Below are positions 15,432 to 25,371 of a stretch of 48,781 nucleotides of DNA, piece by piece. Location: positions 1-48,781 of the forward strand of contig JAJYCS010000008.1 of assembly GCA_021778115.1 (NCBI GenBank), in the 5' to 3' direction. Source of the stretch: Deltaproteobacteria bacterium. Lineage in GTDB: Bacteria > Desulfobacterota > Desulfuromonadia > Geobacterales > Pseudopelobacteraceae. Positions within the stretch are counted from its first letter, which is position 1; each line of letters opens with the position of its first letter. The notes beneath the pieces are model-generated. The model searched no databases and had not been told where the DNA came from. It worked only from the letters and a program-made list of their open reading frames with translations. The position numbers and the translations under genes are program-made.

Positions 15432-16724
15432 ATGCCGTTTCAATCATTTAGTCTTCATCCAAGGGTCATGGCAGGCGTTACGGCTGCCGGTTATACCACC
15501 CCCACGCCGATCCAGGCCCAGGCTATCCCCAAAATCATGGCTGGTCACGATATCATGGGCCTGGCCCAGACCGGCACTGGCAAGACCGCTGCCTTTGCCC
15601 TGCCGATCCTGCACCGCCTGATGCAGGGGACGCGTAAGCAGGTGCGGGCCCTGGTGGTCGCCCCCACCCGGGAGCTGGCCGAGCAGATCAACGATGCCAT
15701 GCAGGAGCTTGGCCGCCAGACCCGCCTTAAGAGCATCACCGTCTACGGCGGGGTAGGGGTGAACCCACAGATCGAGAAGCTTAAAAACGGCGTTGAGATC
15801 GTGGTGGCCTGCCCCGGCCGGCTGCTGGATCATATCAACCAGGGGACCATCGATCTCACCAATCTTGAGCTGCTGGTGCTGGATGAGGCCGACCAGATGT
15901 TCGACATGGGGTTTCTACCCGATATCCGCCGGATATTGCAGCATCTGCCCAGCCAGCGCCAAACCTTGCTGTTTTCCGCCACCATGCCGCCGGAGATTCG
16001 CGGTCTGGCCCGCGAGATCCTGCGCGATCCTACCTTGGTGCAGGTGGACACCGTGGCGCCGGCCGCCACGGTCAGCCACGTCCTCTACCCGGTGGCTCAG
16101 CATCTGAAGACCGGGTTGCTGATGCAGTTGCTCAAACAGACCGACACGGAATCGGTCTTGATCTTCACCCGCACTAAGCACCGGGCCAAGCGGGTGGGGG
16201 AACAGCTGGAAAAGGCCGGTTACACCGCAGCCTCGCTGCAGGGTAATCTTTCGCAGAACCGCCGTCAGGCCGCCATGGAAGGTTTTCGCAGTGGGACGTT
16301 TCAGATTCTGGTGGCCACCGACATCGCGGCCCGAGGGATTGACGTTTCCCAGGTTTCCCATGTGATCAACTACGACATCCCCGACACTACCGAGGCCTAT
16401 ATCCACCGGATCGGCCGTACCGGCCGGGCTGCCAAGAGCGGCGATGCCTTTACCTTGGTGACCGATGAGGATGGGGCGATGGTGCGGGCCATTGAAAAGA
16501 CCCTGGGCGCTGCCATAGAACGCCGCAGGGTTGAGGGGTTTGACTACGCGGTACCTGCGCCTCGCAAGGATGATGAGTTTGCCCGGCCGCCAAGGCAGCC
16601 CAATCAACGGCGTAAGGTTGCGGTTGAGCCAGGCAAGGGGATGAGGGGACACCACGTTGCTGGCGCTGACCGTGGGGCGGCGAGACCGGCCGGTCGTACG
16701 CCGCAACCGCGAGCGGGTCGTTAG
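15432..16724 (+). CDS. rhlE: DEAD-box ATP-dependent RNA helicase, RhlE-like
   Basis: A 430-residue helicase. Motifs in order: the Q motif with TPTPIQAQAIP, motif I AQTGTGKT, Ia PTRELAEQ, Ib CPGRL, II LDEAD, III SAT, IV LIFTRTK, V ATDIAARGID, VI YIHRIGRTGRA. A basic, arginine- and proline-rich tail follows (about 395-430), as in RhlE/CsdA-type enzymes that unwind RNA in ribosome assembly and decay, often in the cold. The ATG at 15432 is chosen because AGAAGGAAG lies just upstream; the frame opens at 15339, but that stretch contains the leader terminator. Single gene, closed by a strong hairpin. Confidence 0.92.
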   Translation: MPFQSFSLHPRVMAGVTAAGYTTPTPIQAQAIPKIMAGHDIMGLAQTGTGKTAAFALPILHRLMQGTRKQVRALVVAPTRELAEQINDAMQELGRQTRLKSITVYGGVGVNPQIEKLKNGVEIVVACPGRLLDHINQGTIDLTNLELLVLDEADQMFDMGFLPDIRRILQHLPSQRQTLLFSATMPPEIRGLAREILRDPTLVQVDTVAPAATVSHVLYPVAQHLKTGLLMQLLKQTDTESVLIFTRTKHRAKRVGEQLEKAGYTAASLQGNLSQNRRQAAMEGFRSGTFQILVATDIAARGIDVSQVSHVINYDIPDTTEAYIHRIGRTGRAAKSGDAFTLVTDEDGAMVRAIEKTLGAAIERRRVEGFDYAVPAPRKDDEFARPPRQPNQRRKVAVEPGKGMRGHHVAGADRGAARPAGRTPQPRAGR

Positions 16725-16755
16725 GCACTACGCTAGCAGCAGGTTCCAAAAGTTA

Positions 16756-16789
16756 AAACGCCCCGCCAGAGTGAACTGGTGGGGCGTTT
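16756..16789 (+). terminator. Terminator hairpin after the helicase gene
   Basis: AAACGCCCCGCCAG (16756-16769) pairs with CTGGTGGGGCGTTT (16776-16789), with one G-T pair and a 6-base loop, 31 bases after the stop. The T-rich end of the stem serves as the tract. Confidence 0.75.
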
Positions 16790-16860
16790 CAGCACCGTGG
16801 AAGGGTTATCGGTTGTGTCCTCTTCCCCTGCCGGGGCCGAACTCATCATTTCCTATGCTG

Positions 16861-17049
16861 TCAGCATGGTGGCGGCCTGCACGGTGTCACGGCTCCAAGC
16901 GCCTCGTGCGCCTTGACTATATCGCCGAAAACTTCCTTCAGTCCGAGTGTGCGGGGGGCGGGAGGGGGTACGAGTGCGAAAGCACCCGGATACTCCTTCA
17001 GGGGAACAAGCAGTTTTTGTCGGTCGGGGCTCAAATCTGAAGTTTTCAT
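16861..17049 (-). pseudogene. Possible Fic-family N-terminal remnant
   Basis: A 62-residue reading frame with its own AAGGGA ribosome-binding site 8 bases before the ATG at 17049. Its middle, AFALVPPPAPRTLGLKEVF followed by DIVKAHEALGAV, resembles the start of the Fic_N region (pattern ALVPPPLPP, then a helix ending in ALG) that precedes Fic AMP-transferase domains. After ALGAV the likeness stops and a stop codon follows within 9 residues. No Fic catalytic motif (HPFxxGNGR) appears in any frame nearby, so it would be a truncated relic. A promoter-like TTGCTT-N16-TTATCT lies upstream. It could instead be a small unrelated protein. Confidence 0.35.
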
Positions 17050-17294
17050 GGTCACTATCCCTTAACAATGCTTGAAGCTATTAAGAGATAATCTTAGTGC
17101 CTTTAATAAGCAAGCGTATCATTAAAGAATCGGTCTCAGAGTGGACAAGGCGGGAGGTCTTGTTGAGCCAGGCTGGGCATTGGTTTCAGTGACCAAGCAT
17201 GGTTTCTCGGGTTCTTTTCTCGGCTAACGGAGCCGCGAGCTGAGCTGCCTCTCGTTTGTCGGACAGCTTTACATCTTGAACGATCTCAAACATC
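17050..17294. other. Intergenic stretch between Fic-like remnant and fumarase terminator
   Basis: The first 80 bases are AT-rich and could hold the promoter of the remnant. No other gene, RNA or repeat was recognised in the rest. Confidence 0.3.
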
Positions 17295-17325
17295 AACGCC
17301 CCCGACGGATTCCGTCGAGGGCGTT
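17295..17325 (-). terminator. Terminator hairpin of the fumarase gene
   Basis: Arms 17295-17308 and 17312-17325 pair over 14 positions with a single C/A mismatch, around a 3-base loop. On the minus strand a short T-containing tract (GTTGATGTTTG) follows. It lies 22 bases past the fumarase stop. Confidence 0.65.
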
Positions 17326-17347
17326 GGTACGTCATCTGTAAACCGGT

Positions 17348-18973
17348 TTACAGGCCGAGCTGTTTGAAGAAGTCGTTGCCCTTGTCATCCACCAGAATGA
17401 AGGCCGGGAAGTCTTCCACCTCGATCTTCCAGACCGCCTCCATGCCAAGTTCGGGGAAGTCGATGCACTCCACCTTCTTGATGTTCTCCTCGGCCAGCAC
17501 CGCTGCCGGGCCGCCGATGGAGCCCAGGTAGAAGCCGCCGTGCTTCTGGCAGGCGTCGGTCACCTGTTGGGAACGGTTCCCCTTGGCGATCATGATCATC
17601 GAACCACCATTGGCCTGCAGCAGGTCGACATAGGAGTCCATCCGGCCTGCTGTCGTCGGGCCGAAGGAACCGGAGGCCTTGCCGGTGGGAGTCTTGGCCG
17701 GGCCGGCGTAGTAGATCGGGTGGTTTTTCAGGTAGTCGGGCAGCGGCTTGCCGCTGTCCAGGATCTCCTTGAACTTGGCGTGGGCGATGTCGCGGCCCAC
17801 CACGATGGTGCCGGAGAGTAAGAGTGGGGTGGAAACCGGGTGTTTGGACAGTTCGGCCAGCACCTCCGGCATCGGCCGGTTGAGGTCGATCTTGACGCCG
17901 TGGCCGTGCTTGCCGCGGTACTGCTCGGGGATCAGACGGCCTGGGTTGCGGTCCATCTCCTCCACGAACAGGCCCTCTTTCGTAATCTTGGCCTTGATGT
18001 TGCGGTCGGCCGAGCAGGAGACCGCCATCCCCACCGGGCAGGAGGCACCGTGGCGGGGCAGGCGGATCACGCGGACGTCATGGGCGAAGTACTTGCCGCC
18101 GAACTGGGCGCCGATGCCGAGCTTGTAGGCCTCCTCCAACAGTTGTTGCTCCAGTGCCAGGTCACGGAAGGCCTGGCCATGCTCGTTGCCTTGGGTGGGC
18201 AGCTCATCCAGGTATTTTGCGGAGGCCAGTTTTACCGTCTTCATGCAGGCGTCGGCCGAGGTGCCGCCGATGACCACGGCGATGTGGTAGGGGGGGCAGG
18301 CGGCGGTGCCCAGGTATTTCATCTTGGCCACCAGGAATTTGACCAGCGTTTCGGGGGTGAGCAGCGCCTTGGTCTCTTGGTACAGCATGGTCTTGTTGGC
18401 GGAACCGCCCCCCTTGGCCATGAACAGAAACTTGTAGTAGTCGCCGTCAACGGCCTGGATGTCGATCTGGGCCGGCAGATTGGTGCCGGTGTTGACCTCC
18501 TTGTACATGTCCAGGGCTACGGTCTGGGAGTAGCGGAGGTTTTGCTCGGTGTAGGTCTTGTAGACCCCCTTGGCGAGGTACTCCTCGTCCTTGCCGCCGG
18601 TCCAGACCTGCTGGCCCTTCTTGGCCACGACGGTGGCGGTGCCGGTGTCCTGGCAGAGGGGGAGCTCAAAGTTGGCGCTGATCTCGGCGTTCCGCAGAAA
18701 GGCCATGGCAACCCCCTTGTCGTTCATGGATGCTTCCGGGTCGCGCAGGATATTGGCCACTGATTCGTTGTGTTCGGGGCGCAGCAGAAAGGAGACATCG
18801 CGCATCGCCTCATTGGCAAGGATGGCCAAGGCCTCGGGGCAGACCCGCAGTACATCCTTGCCGACAAACTGATCAACGGTCACGTACTGCTCAGACCCTT
18901 CTATCTTGCGGTATCTGGTCTGGTCTTTGCCAAGGGGGAACGGATCCTGATAGACAAACGGTTTGGTTGACAT
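17348..18973 (-). CDS. fumA: Fumarate hydratase, class I ([4Fe-4S], FumA/FumB type)
   Basis: A 541-residue single-chain class I fumarase, interconverting fumarate and malate in the TCA cycle. The alpha part (to about residue 330) carries the cluster cysteines at C107 ([10 protein letters not shown]), C226 (GTAACPPYH) and C320 (AVSCSADRN), equivalent to C105, C224 and C318 of E. coli FumA. The beta part follows with [14 protein letters not shown] and [10 protein letters not shown] near residues 380-440. The labile cluster makes the enzyme oxygen-sensitive, which fits an anaerobe. AAGGAG lies 7 bases before the ATG. The gene is transcribed alone, divergent from cysE, and the family assignment is very firm. 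Confidence 0.96.
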   Translation of the reverse strand: MSTKPFVYQDPFPLGKDQTRYRKIEGSEQYVTVDQFVGKDVLRVCPEALAILANEAMRDVSFLLRPEHNESVANILRDPEASMNDKGVAMAFLRNAEISANFELPLCQDTGTATVVAKKGQQVWTGGKDEEYLAKGVYKTYTEQNLRYSQTVALDMYKEVNTGTNLPAQIDIQAVDGDYYKFLFMAKGGGSANKTMLYQETKALLTPETLVKFLVAKMKYLGTAACPPYHIAVVIGGTSADACMKTVKLASAKYLDELPTQGNEHGQAFRDLALEQQLLEEAYKLGIGAQFGGKYFAHDVRVIRLPRHGASCPVGMAVSCSADRNIKAKITKEGLFVEEMDRNPGRLIPEQYRGKHGHGVKIDLNRPMPEVLAELSKHPVSTPLLLSGTIVVGRDIAHAKFKEILDSGKPLPDYLKNHPIYYAGPAKTPTGKASGSFGPTTAGRMDSYVDLLQANGGSMIMIAKGNRSQQVTDACQKHGGFYLGSIGGPAAVLAEENIKKVECIDFPELGMEAVWKIEVEDFPAFILVDDKGNDFFKQLGL

Positions 18974-19019
18974 CGTTGCGACTCCTTTCAGACTGACGGT
19001 ACGGAACGAGCTCCGGTAG

Positions 19020-19049
19020 TGTATACAAAATATTCGGCATAGTATGCAA
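19020..19049 (-). promoter_or_regulatory. Candidate promoter of the fumarase gene
   Basis: On the minus strand a -10 TATACA (19020-19025) lies 18 bases downstream of TTGCAT (19044-19049). The -10 is good and the -35 is weak. Confidence 0.4.
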
Positions 19050-19090
19050 AACCGCTAGTCTTGTCGAGTGCTAAGTTATAAAGCGCTCAT

Positions 19091-19119
19091 TTGACCGGCA
19101 ATCGCGGCTGTGCTACGGT
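19091..19119 (+). promoter_or_regulatory. Sigma-70-type promoter of cysE-lpxC
   Basis: TTGACC (19091-19096) and TACGGT (19114-19119) are spaced by exactly 17 bases, 32 bases before the cysE start. Confidence 0.5.
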
Positions 19120-19151
19120 GTCATTACAAACTGAATTGGTGGGGGAATCCC

Positions 19152-19841
19152 ATGTTCAAGCAGATACGTGACGACATCAGGTCGGTCTTCGATCGGGACC
19201 CGGCCGCCCGCAGCTCGCTGGAGGTCTTTTTCTGCTACCCCGGTCTGCATGCGGTCTGGTTTCATCGGCTCGCCCACTGGTGCTGGACCCATGCCCTCTA
19301 TTTCCTCGGCCGCCTGATCTCCCATCTTGGCCGTTTTTTGACCGGGATAGAGATCCACCCCGGAGCGAAGATCGGCAAGCGGTTTTTCATCGACCATGGC
19401 ATGGGGGTGGTGATCGGTGAGACCGCCGAGATCGGCGACGATGTCACCCTGTATCATGGTGTGACCCTGGGTGGGGTGACCTGGGATAAGGTGAAGCGTC
19501 ACCCCACCCTGGAAGACAAGGTGGTGATCGGTTCAGGTGCCAAGGTGCTGGGTCCGTTTACCGTGGGGCGGGGGGCCAAGATCGGCTCCAACTCGGTGGT
19601 GGTTAAGGAGGTGCCGCCCAATGCCACGGTGGTGGGGATTCCGGGCAAGATCGTCATGGCCGTCGAGGGCAGCAAGGATGGTCGTCCTGATCTGGAACAT
19701 GGCAGATTGCCCGATCCGTCGGCCACCGCCATCGCCTGCCTGTTTGAGCAGCTAAGGGGGTTGGAGGAAAAATACACTACCCTGCAGCATGAGCATGAAA
19801 TCCTGAAAAAACAGCTGGTTGACGCAACCTCAAAATCATGA
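19152..19841 (+). CDS. cysE: Serine O-acetyltransferase
   Basis: A 229-residue enzyme making O-acetylserine from serine and acetyl-CoA, the first step of cysteine synthesis. It starts [21 protein letters not shown], then shows the left-handed beta-helix hexapeptide repeats (about 65-175): [69 protein letters not shown]. The C-terminal end is a short coiled coil ([18 protein letters not shown]). It belongs to the short (EpsC-like) class that lacks the long N-terminal helical domain of E. coli CysE. ATG at 19152 follows GGGGGA; an upstream ATG at 19110 lies inside the promoter. lpxC starts 12 bases later. Confidence 0.95.
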   Translation: MFKQIRDDIRSVFDRDPAARSSLEVFFCYPGLHAVWFHRLAHWCWTHALYFLGRLISHLGRFLTGIEIHPGAKIGKRFFIDHGMGVVIGETAEIGDDVTLYHGVTLGGVTWDKVKRHPTLEDKVVIGSGAKVLGPFTVGRGAKIGSNSVVVKEVPPNATVVGIPGKIVMAVEGSKDGRPDLEHGRLPDPSATAIACLFEQLRGLEEKYTTLQHEHEILKKQLVDATSKS

Positions 19842-19853
19842 GATAACCCAGGC

Positions 19854-20681
19854 ATGATCAAACGCCAGACCACCATCAACCGTATCTTTAAACTGTCCGG
19901 TATCGGCCTGCATTCGGGGCATCCGGTCAATCTGGAGTTTCTGCCCCGTCGGGAGCAGGGGATCGCCTTTGTCCTAAACGGGGTGCAGATACCGGCCCGT
20001 TTTGATCAGGTCGCCGATACCCGCCTCTCCACCCTGATTGCCAAGGAGGGGGCCGCGGTCTCCACCGTTGAGCATCTGATGGCCGCCTTTTATTTTGCCG
20101 GCATCACCAACTGTCTGGTCTATATCGACGGCCCCGAAGTACCGATCCTGGACGGCTCTGCCTGGGAGTTCTACCAGGGGATGTGGAAGGCCGGGGTCTA
20201 TGAGTTTCCGGAGGAGAAGGTCTACCTGAAGGTGCTCCAGCCGGTTGAGGTGCAGCACCATGACGCCTGGGTCCGGATCAGGCCGCTCAATACCCTTGAT
20301 ATCACCATGACCATTGAGTTCCGCCAGCCGGTGGGCCTGCAGCGCCGTCGGGTCTCCGATGTGGAGAACGCCTTTTCAATCCTGAATTCCCGCACCTTTA
20401 CCCTCCAGGAAGAGATCGAGGCGATCAAGAAGATGGGTTTGGCCAAGGGCGGTTCTCTGGACAATGCCGTGGTGGTGGGTGAGGATGAGATCCTTAATCC
20501 GCAGGGGTTGCGCTACCGTAAGGAACTGGTCAACCACAAGATCCTGGACCTGATCGGCGATCTCTACACCAGCGGCTATCGTATCCTGGGAAAGGTTGAG
20601 GCCCACAAGACCGGACACCACCTGAACAATCTACTGCTGAAGCAACTCTTTTCAGATCCTGCAACCTATCAGATCTACTGA
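19854..20681 (+). CDS. lpxC: UDP-3-O-acyl-N-acetylglucosamine deacetylase
   Basis: A 275-residue zinc enzyme that commits UDP-acyl-GlcNAc to lipid A synthesis. Visible features: GIGLHSG at 16-22, STVEHLMAAFY with zinc ligand H74, YIDGPEVPILDGSA, the long loop FTLQEEIEAIKKMGLAKGG, and VNHKILDLIGDL supplying the second histidine and aspartate. The catalytic histidine is in AHKTGHHLNN. It is about 30 residues shorter than E. coli LpxC but keeps every motif, so a working enzyme is likely; I cannot tell whether another copy exists. It is coupled with cysE in an unusual pair and converges on the AsmA-like gene with only 8 bases between the stop codons. Confidence 0.93.
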   Translation: MIKRQTTINRIFKLSGIGLHSGHPVNLEFLPRREQGIAFVLNGVQIPARFDQVADTRLSTLIAKEGAAVSTVEHLMAAFYFAGITNCLVYIDGPEVPILDGSAWEFYQGMWKAGVYEFPEEKVYLKVLQPVEVQHHDAWVRIRPLNTLDITMTIEFRQPVGLQRRRVSDVENAFSILNSRTFTLQEEIEAIKKMGLAKGGSLDNAVVVGEDEILNPQGLRYRKELVNHKILDLIGDLYTSGYRILGKVEAHKTGHHLNNLLLKQLFSDPATYQIY

Positions 20682-20689
20682 TTTCTCTC

Positions 20690-23600
20690 CTATTCCTGCC
20701 GCGCCTTGGGGCGCTCCTTCTGATTACCCAGAATCACCTCGCCGCTATCGGTAAAAAGACGCACCGGCAGTTCAAAGAGACGACGGAAGATGTCAAAGGT
20801 GCCCTTGGCCATGCTCTTGACCGGTATGGCGGTGACCTGCGGGTCTGCCCAGCCTCCCTGTGCCTCAAAGTAGGTGGTTATCAGACTGCCGTTGCCGCCG
20901 GTCAGGATCCAGCCTACCACCGGTATCCGGCTGATCACCTTGTCAACGGTCTGCAGCGGTTGAACGCCGATCAGAAGGTTCAGCGTCTCCCTGGCGATAT
21001 CCAGCGATCCGACCATGGAGATATGCATGGCGTTGCTGTTGATGAAGAAGTCCCTGCTGGTCATGACTCCATCCTTGATCCCGATGGTGGCGGTGATCTG
21101 ATTGAACGGCATGCCGTTTTCGGCCATGTCCGGCAGGCGGAAACTGAGCAGCTGGGAGACGTTGAGCAACGAGAAGACCTTGGAGAGGGTGTTGAAGTGG
21201 CGCAATACCCCCCGTTCGACCTTGAGTGCCAGGTTGCCGGTGAGGCTCTGTTTCAGCTCGGGCAGGGTCGCGCCTTGAGCACGCAGATGACCGTTGAGGG
21301 TCATCAGACCCTTGGTCTCCCGATCGATCCCCAGGCTGTGCAGCAGTTCGTTGGATTTGACCCGTTCCAGGGCCAGCTTCAGATTCCACTGTGGGGGATG
21401 CCCGGTGCTCCGGATTAGCTGCCCGCCAGCAACGAGGTGTCCGCCGAAGATCCCGGCCTCAACATCCTGAAGTTGGAGCAGGGGGCCGTCATTCTGGAAT
21501 CTCGCTTTCAGTCTGTTGAAGGAAATATCATGGTAGGCGCCCCGTTCCGCCGTCAGGGTCATATTGAGCTGGATCGGGGGTGTCTGCGGGGCACCGGTAG
21601 CCGGTGCGGTCTGTTGGGGGACGAGTAGCGGGAGCAATTCGTCAAGGTCGAGATAGCTGGAGGCCACCCGGAGGGTGACCTGCGGGGTTGGGGCCGGTCT
21701 GATGGCGCCGGCGGCGCTGAAGATCGTTTTGGGAAGCCTGCCCGAGAGATTGCGGATGGTATAGAGCCCTTTGCGAAAGCCCAGATCGGCGCTGAAACGG
21801 CGGATCGGTAGGGATACCGCTGTCGCGATACCGAAATCTGCCGGGTGGAGCTCGGGGGAGGTGACGAACAGCTCCGCCTCAGGGGTGTTCAGCGCGGCAA
21901 TACGACCCCGCAGGTGCAGGTCGGTGCTGCCGTAACGGACCGCTATGTTGGAGGTGCTCAGGCTGTTTCCCTTGAAGGCCACGAGGCCGTTTATGGCGCT
22001 TAGCGGCGGGTGACCAGCCACCGGACGGCAGGAAAAACCGGCAAGGTTGATGGTGCCGTGGTACTGCATGGCGCTGAAATCCCGCGGGTCGCCGGCGCCG
22101 AACAGATGGGCCTTGATCGTCCCCCTGGGCTGGTACTGTTGCCAGTCCGGCAGGAGGGGGAGATGGGGGGGCAGGGCAAAGCTGTTGCTCTGGAGTTCAA
22201 AGGTGAGGTGTGGCCTGAGGGGATCGTGTCGCAGGGTGGCCATGGCAGAGAGCTGCAGGGGGGGCAGGCCGAAGGAGAGAGCGGTCAAGCGGGTCTCTCC
22301 CGGGGTGAGGAGACTGCTGAAACTCAGGTTGTTGACCATGCCGGCCGGTTTGCGGATAACACCGGGGAACTCATAGGATGCCTGCGTCAGACGCCAGTCG
22401 CCGGAGAGGCGGTATCCCCGGATCGGCCCTTCACCGTTCAGATGCAGGGTTGAGGGACCGGCAAACCGAAGTCTTTCGGCGCCTGCCAGACGGGCCAGCC
22501 AGACGGCTTCAGCCGGATGGGGAGTGATCGCCATCGTGAACGGGTAGCGTGAGGTGACCTTTTGGGTGCAGTAGTCGAGAATGCCGCCTTCCAGCGTGAA
22601 GGGGGAACTGCCGAAATAGCCGCTCATCCGCTGGAGATTGAAGTTGTGGCCTTTCAGTTCAAGGGTGCCGCTGATTTGATTAAAGGTAGGGATCCGGGAA
22701 CCGTAGCTGACCACTGCCTGCTGCGCCGTGCCGCTTATGAAGAGGGCATTTATGTTATCCCCCTCTGTAAGATGCCGCAGGGTGGAGAGACGTCCCGCCA
22801 GGGTGCCGGCGTTGAGTTTGAACCTGCCGGCCTTGATCTTGTGTTCGATAAAATGTGCCGCATCATCGGCGATAATGCCGAAGGGGATATAGGAACGGAC
22901 CGCACGATAGTCGAAGGGGTCGGTCTCTCCCCGGGCCGAGAGGTAGGGATCGTGGCTCTGCAGGTCGGTAAGCTTCAGGCTGCCGCGGAATGCAAAACCG
23001 TCGGCATGCAGCCGGATCATCGGCAAATCGAGGCTGGTTGGGGTCCGCCGCAGTTCAAACCGTACCTTGGCGTTCTTGGGTGCCACCTGACCGTGGAAGA
23101 CTGCAGGCCAGCTTACCCGGGCATTTTGCAGCTGTACGACGCCGTTGGCGGTGAATGCGGCCGGCGTCCCTTTCAGTTGTATCTGCAGGTCCAGGGTGCC
23201 GCCGGGAGGTCCGAAGGGGATATAGCGGGCGTAGTAGGGCCAGAGGCTTCCGTAATTCAGCTGCTGTAGGATGAGGGCACCGTTTACCTGCAGGTCGGTG
23301 TTGAGCGGTTCACCGGCCTTGGGCAGCCGAATGGTGCCTGCACCGCTGATGGTGCCGCGACCGAGGGTAGCCGAGAGTTTATAGGTCGTCTTGGCGCCGC
23401 GCTGCAGGTGGCTGAGGGTGAGGTTAAGGCCGGTCAGGGTGGTCTGCTGGGGGCCTGCGGGAGAGGCGTAGTCACGCCAGATGATGGTCGCCTGATGGAG
23501 CTGGATGCCGTTTACCCGCAGGTTGATGCTCCCGGCCTCCGGTTCCAGGAGGTCGGAGATATTCAGGGCCCCGTGAGCATCACGGACGATCTCTGCCGTG

Positions 23601-23944
23601 AGGCCGTCCACTACCACGGTACGCAACGCGATCTGGTGGCGCAGGAGCGGCAGGATACCCAGGTGGATGGTGACCCTTCTGGCGTTCAGGAATTCATCGT
23701 TGGAACGCCGTTCTCGGAGATGCAGATCGTTGATGACAAATTCAGGGCCGAAGCGCCAGACAAAGCGTATCCCACCGAGGCTGATCTTCCGGTGCAGGGT
23801 CTCTTCCAGTATGGTCACGATCTGCTGCTGGTAGGTGCTGATATCGATCAGACGGGGGAGCAGGGGGCCGATCACCAGAAAAGCAATGGTGCCGAAAATC
23901 AGCAGCAGGCCGGCTAGTTTGAGGTAGAAACGTCTACCGGTCAT
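20690..23944 (-). CDS. AsmA/YhdP-like large envelope protein
   Basis: A 1084-residue protein with one N-terminal membrane helix (LKLAGLLLIFGTIAFLVIGPLL) and a long periplasmic part rich in beta strands. Features match the AsmA/DUF3971 group: LEETLHRKISLGGIRF near residue 50, NISDLL near 130, many strand repeats, and a C-terminal AsmA-like segment (NLALKVERGVLRHFNTLSK; SLDIARETLNLLIGVQPLQ; ISRIPVVGWILTGG). In enteric bacteria related proteins form bridge-like grooves that move phospholipids between membranes; applying this here is inference. Its start overlaps the stop of the upstream CNNM/CorC gene by 4 bases, so the pair is coupled. Confidence 0.8.
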   Translation of the reverse strand: MTGRRFYLKLAGLLLIFGTIAFLVIGPLLPRLIDISTYQQQIVTILEETLHRKISLGGIRFVWRFGPEFVINDLHLRERRSNDEFLNARRVTIHLGILPLLRHQIALRTVVVDGLTAEIVRDAHGALNISDLLEPEAGSINLRVNGIQLHQATIIWRDYASPAGPQQTTLTGLNLTLSHLQRGAKTTYKLSATLGRGTISGAGTIRLPKAGEPLNTDLQVNGALILQQLNYGSLWPYYARYIPFGPPGGTLDLQIQLKGTPAAFTANGVVQLQNARVSWPAVFHGQVAPKNAKVRFELRRTPTSLDLPMIRLHADGFAFRGSLKLTDLQSHDPYLSARGETDPFDYRAVRSYIPFGIIADDAAHFIEHKIKAGRFKLNAGTLAGRLSTLRHLTEGDNINALFISGTAQQAVVSYGSRIPTFNQISGTLELKGHNFNLQRMSGYFGSSPFTLEGGILDYCTQKVTSRYPFTMAITPHPAEAVWLARLAGAERLRFAGPSTLHLNGEGPIRGYRLSGDWRLTQASYEFPGVIRKPAGMVNNLSFSSLLTPGETRLTALSFGLPPLQLSAMATLRHDPLRPHLTFELQSNSFALPPHLPLLPDWQQYQPRGTIKAHLFGAGDPRDFSAMQYHGTINLAGFSCRPVAGHPPLSAINGLVAFKGNSLSTSNIAVRYGSTDLHLRGRIAALNTPEAELFVTSPELHPADFGIATAVSLPIRRFSADLGFRKGLYTIRNLSGRLPKTIFSAAGAIRPAPTPQVTLRVASSYLDLDELLPLLVPQQTAPATGAPQTPPIQLNMTLTAERGAYHDISFNRLKARFQNDGPLLQLQDVEAGIFGGHLVAGGQLIRSTGHPPQWNLKLALERVKSNELLHSLGIDRETKGLMTLNGHLRAQGATLPELKQSLTGNLALKVERGVLRHFNTLSKVFSLLNVSQLLSFRLPDMAENGMPFNQITATIGIKDGVMTSRDFFINSNAMHISMVGSLDIARETLNLLIGVQPLQTVDKVISRIPVVGWILTGGNGSLITTYFEAQGGWADPQVTAIPVKSMAKGTFDIFRRLFELPVRLFTDSGEVILGNQKERPKARQE

Positions 23945-25257
23945 GAGTCCGTGTCTCCCGGCGGCAGGGGGGCGATCCGCACCCGCAGTACGGCGGTACG
24001 GGTTACCGTGTCGCAGACCAGCCGATACCCATGCCAGACCGTCGATTCACCCTGTTCCGGCAGGTGCCCAAGTTCATGCAGCACTAGGCCGGCCACGGTG
24101 TCATAGGGGAGGTCATCGTCCAGTTTGATCCCCAGCAGCTCTTGCAGATCGAAGACCGGAAGCAGGCCGTCCATGAGCCAGCTGCCGTCAGCGAGTTGCT
24201 GCAACTTGCCCGGCTCACCGGCATCATGTTCATCTTCGATCTCGCCCACCAGTTCCTCAAGCAGATCCTCGGTGGTGACCAAGCCGGCCAGCCCCCCGTA
24301 TTCATCAACCACCAGGGCCATATGGTTACGGGTGCGCTGCATCTCCTTCAGCAGGTCGTTGACCTTTTTCCCCTCCGGCACAAAGACCGGCGGCCGCAGC
24401 ACCTCGGCCAGGGGGAGCGTTTCCTGCCGCACCAGGCGTCCCAGCAGGTCTTTGCCGTGCACTACCCCCACAATCTCCTCGATGCTCCCCCGATAGACCG
24501 GGTAACGTGAATACTGGTTCTCCAGCACGATCCGCAGCAGTTCGTCGCGGGGGGTGTCAATGGCAAGGGCCACCATCCGGGTCCGAGGGACCATCACCTC
24601 CCGGACACAGGTGTGGGTGAATTCAAAGATGTTGCGGATGTATTCATGCTCGTCCTCGCTGAACACGCCGCTCTCATGGCCTTCGGCTACGATATGCTGC
24701 ACCTCTTCCCTGGTCACGAAGGTTACCCGTGAGGTCTGAAAGCCCAGCAGGCGTACGATCGCCTTGCTGGAAAGGGTCAGGAAGGTGACACCGAGACCGA
24801 CGGCGCGGGAGATGAGCTGCAACGGGCGGGCCACCTTGAGGGCGACCGGTTCGGCATAGCGCAACCCCAGGGCCTTGGGGGCTAATTCACCCAGCACCAG
24901 GAGGAGGTAGGAGATCAGCAGTACCATGCTGGTGGCGGCGATCGGTTCAGCCGTGTTACGGATGAAGGGGATCTGCTGCTGGTGGAGCCAGGGGCGGAGG
25001 TTGTTTACGGCGATGATCCCCCCCAGGGTGGAGGCGGTGGCCCCGGTCAGGGTCATGCCGATCTGGACGGTGGCCAGCAGGCGGTGGGGGTCCTGTTGGA
25101 ATTTTTCAATGATGGCGGCCTGTTCATCCTCCTCGGTAGCCAGCTGTATGATTCGGCTCTTACGGACCGAGATGATGGCAAGCTCTGACATGGCGAAAAA
25201 ACCGTTCAGGCCGATCATCAGCAGGATTACCAGCAGTTCGAGGGTGACAGTGTCCAT
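23941..25257 (-). CDS. Hemolysin-family CNNM/CorC transporter with CBS domains
   Basis: A 438-residue membrane protein. The N-terminal CNNM/DUF21 domain (about 1-190) has four hydrophobic segments and typical motifs ([50 protein letters not shown]). A CBS pair follows ([45 protein letters not shown]) and then a CorC_HlyC domain ([18 protein letters not shown]). The family is linked to divalent-cation, mainly magnesium, efflux; the hemolysin label is historical. ATG at 25257 is chosen because the protein then starts just before the first helix; no clear ribosome-binding site is seen. It begins 59 bases after the rplI terminator. Confidence 0.88.
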   Translation of the reverse strand: MDTVTLELLVILLMIGLNGFFAMSELAIISVRKSRIIQLATEEDEQAAIIEKFQQDPHRLLATVQIGMTLTGATASTLGGIIAVNNLRPWLHQQQIPFIRNTAEPIAATSMVLLISYLLLVLGELAPKALGLRYAEPVALKVARPLQLISRAVGLGVTFLTLSSKAIVRLLGFQTSRVTFVTREEVQHIVAEGHESGVFSEDEHEYIRNIFEFTHTCVREVMVPRTRMVALAIDTPRDELLRIVLENQYSRYPVYRGSIEEIVGVVHGKDLLGRLVRQETLPLAEVLRPPVFVPEGKKVNDLLKEMQRTRNHMALVVDEYGGLAGLVTTEDLLEELVGEIEDEHDAGEPGKLQQLADGSWLMDGLLPVFDLQELLGIKLDDDLPYDTVAGLVLHELGHLPEQGESTVWHGYRLVCDTVTRTAVLRVRIAPLPPGDTDS

Positions 25258-25315
25258 GGGAGGTATTGTCGCGCCAGGGGGTGGGCTTGTCAACAGGGCA
25301 GCGGGAAAGGAGGAG

Positions 25316-25347
25316 AAAAAACCCGCCATGCCACGGCATGGCGGGTT
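25316..25347 (-). terminator. Intrinsic terminator of the rpsF-rplI operon
   Basis: On the minus strand a 13-base arm AACCCGCCATGCC and its exact complement (25320-25332 with 25335-25347) form a tight hairpin followed by TTTTT. It lies 24 bases past the rplI stop. Confidence 0.88.
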
Positions 25348-25371
25348 ACCTGCGGGAGAAGGGGCACAGGA

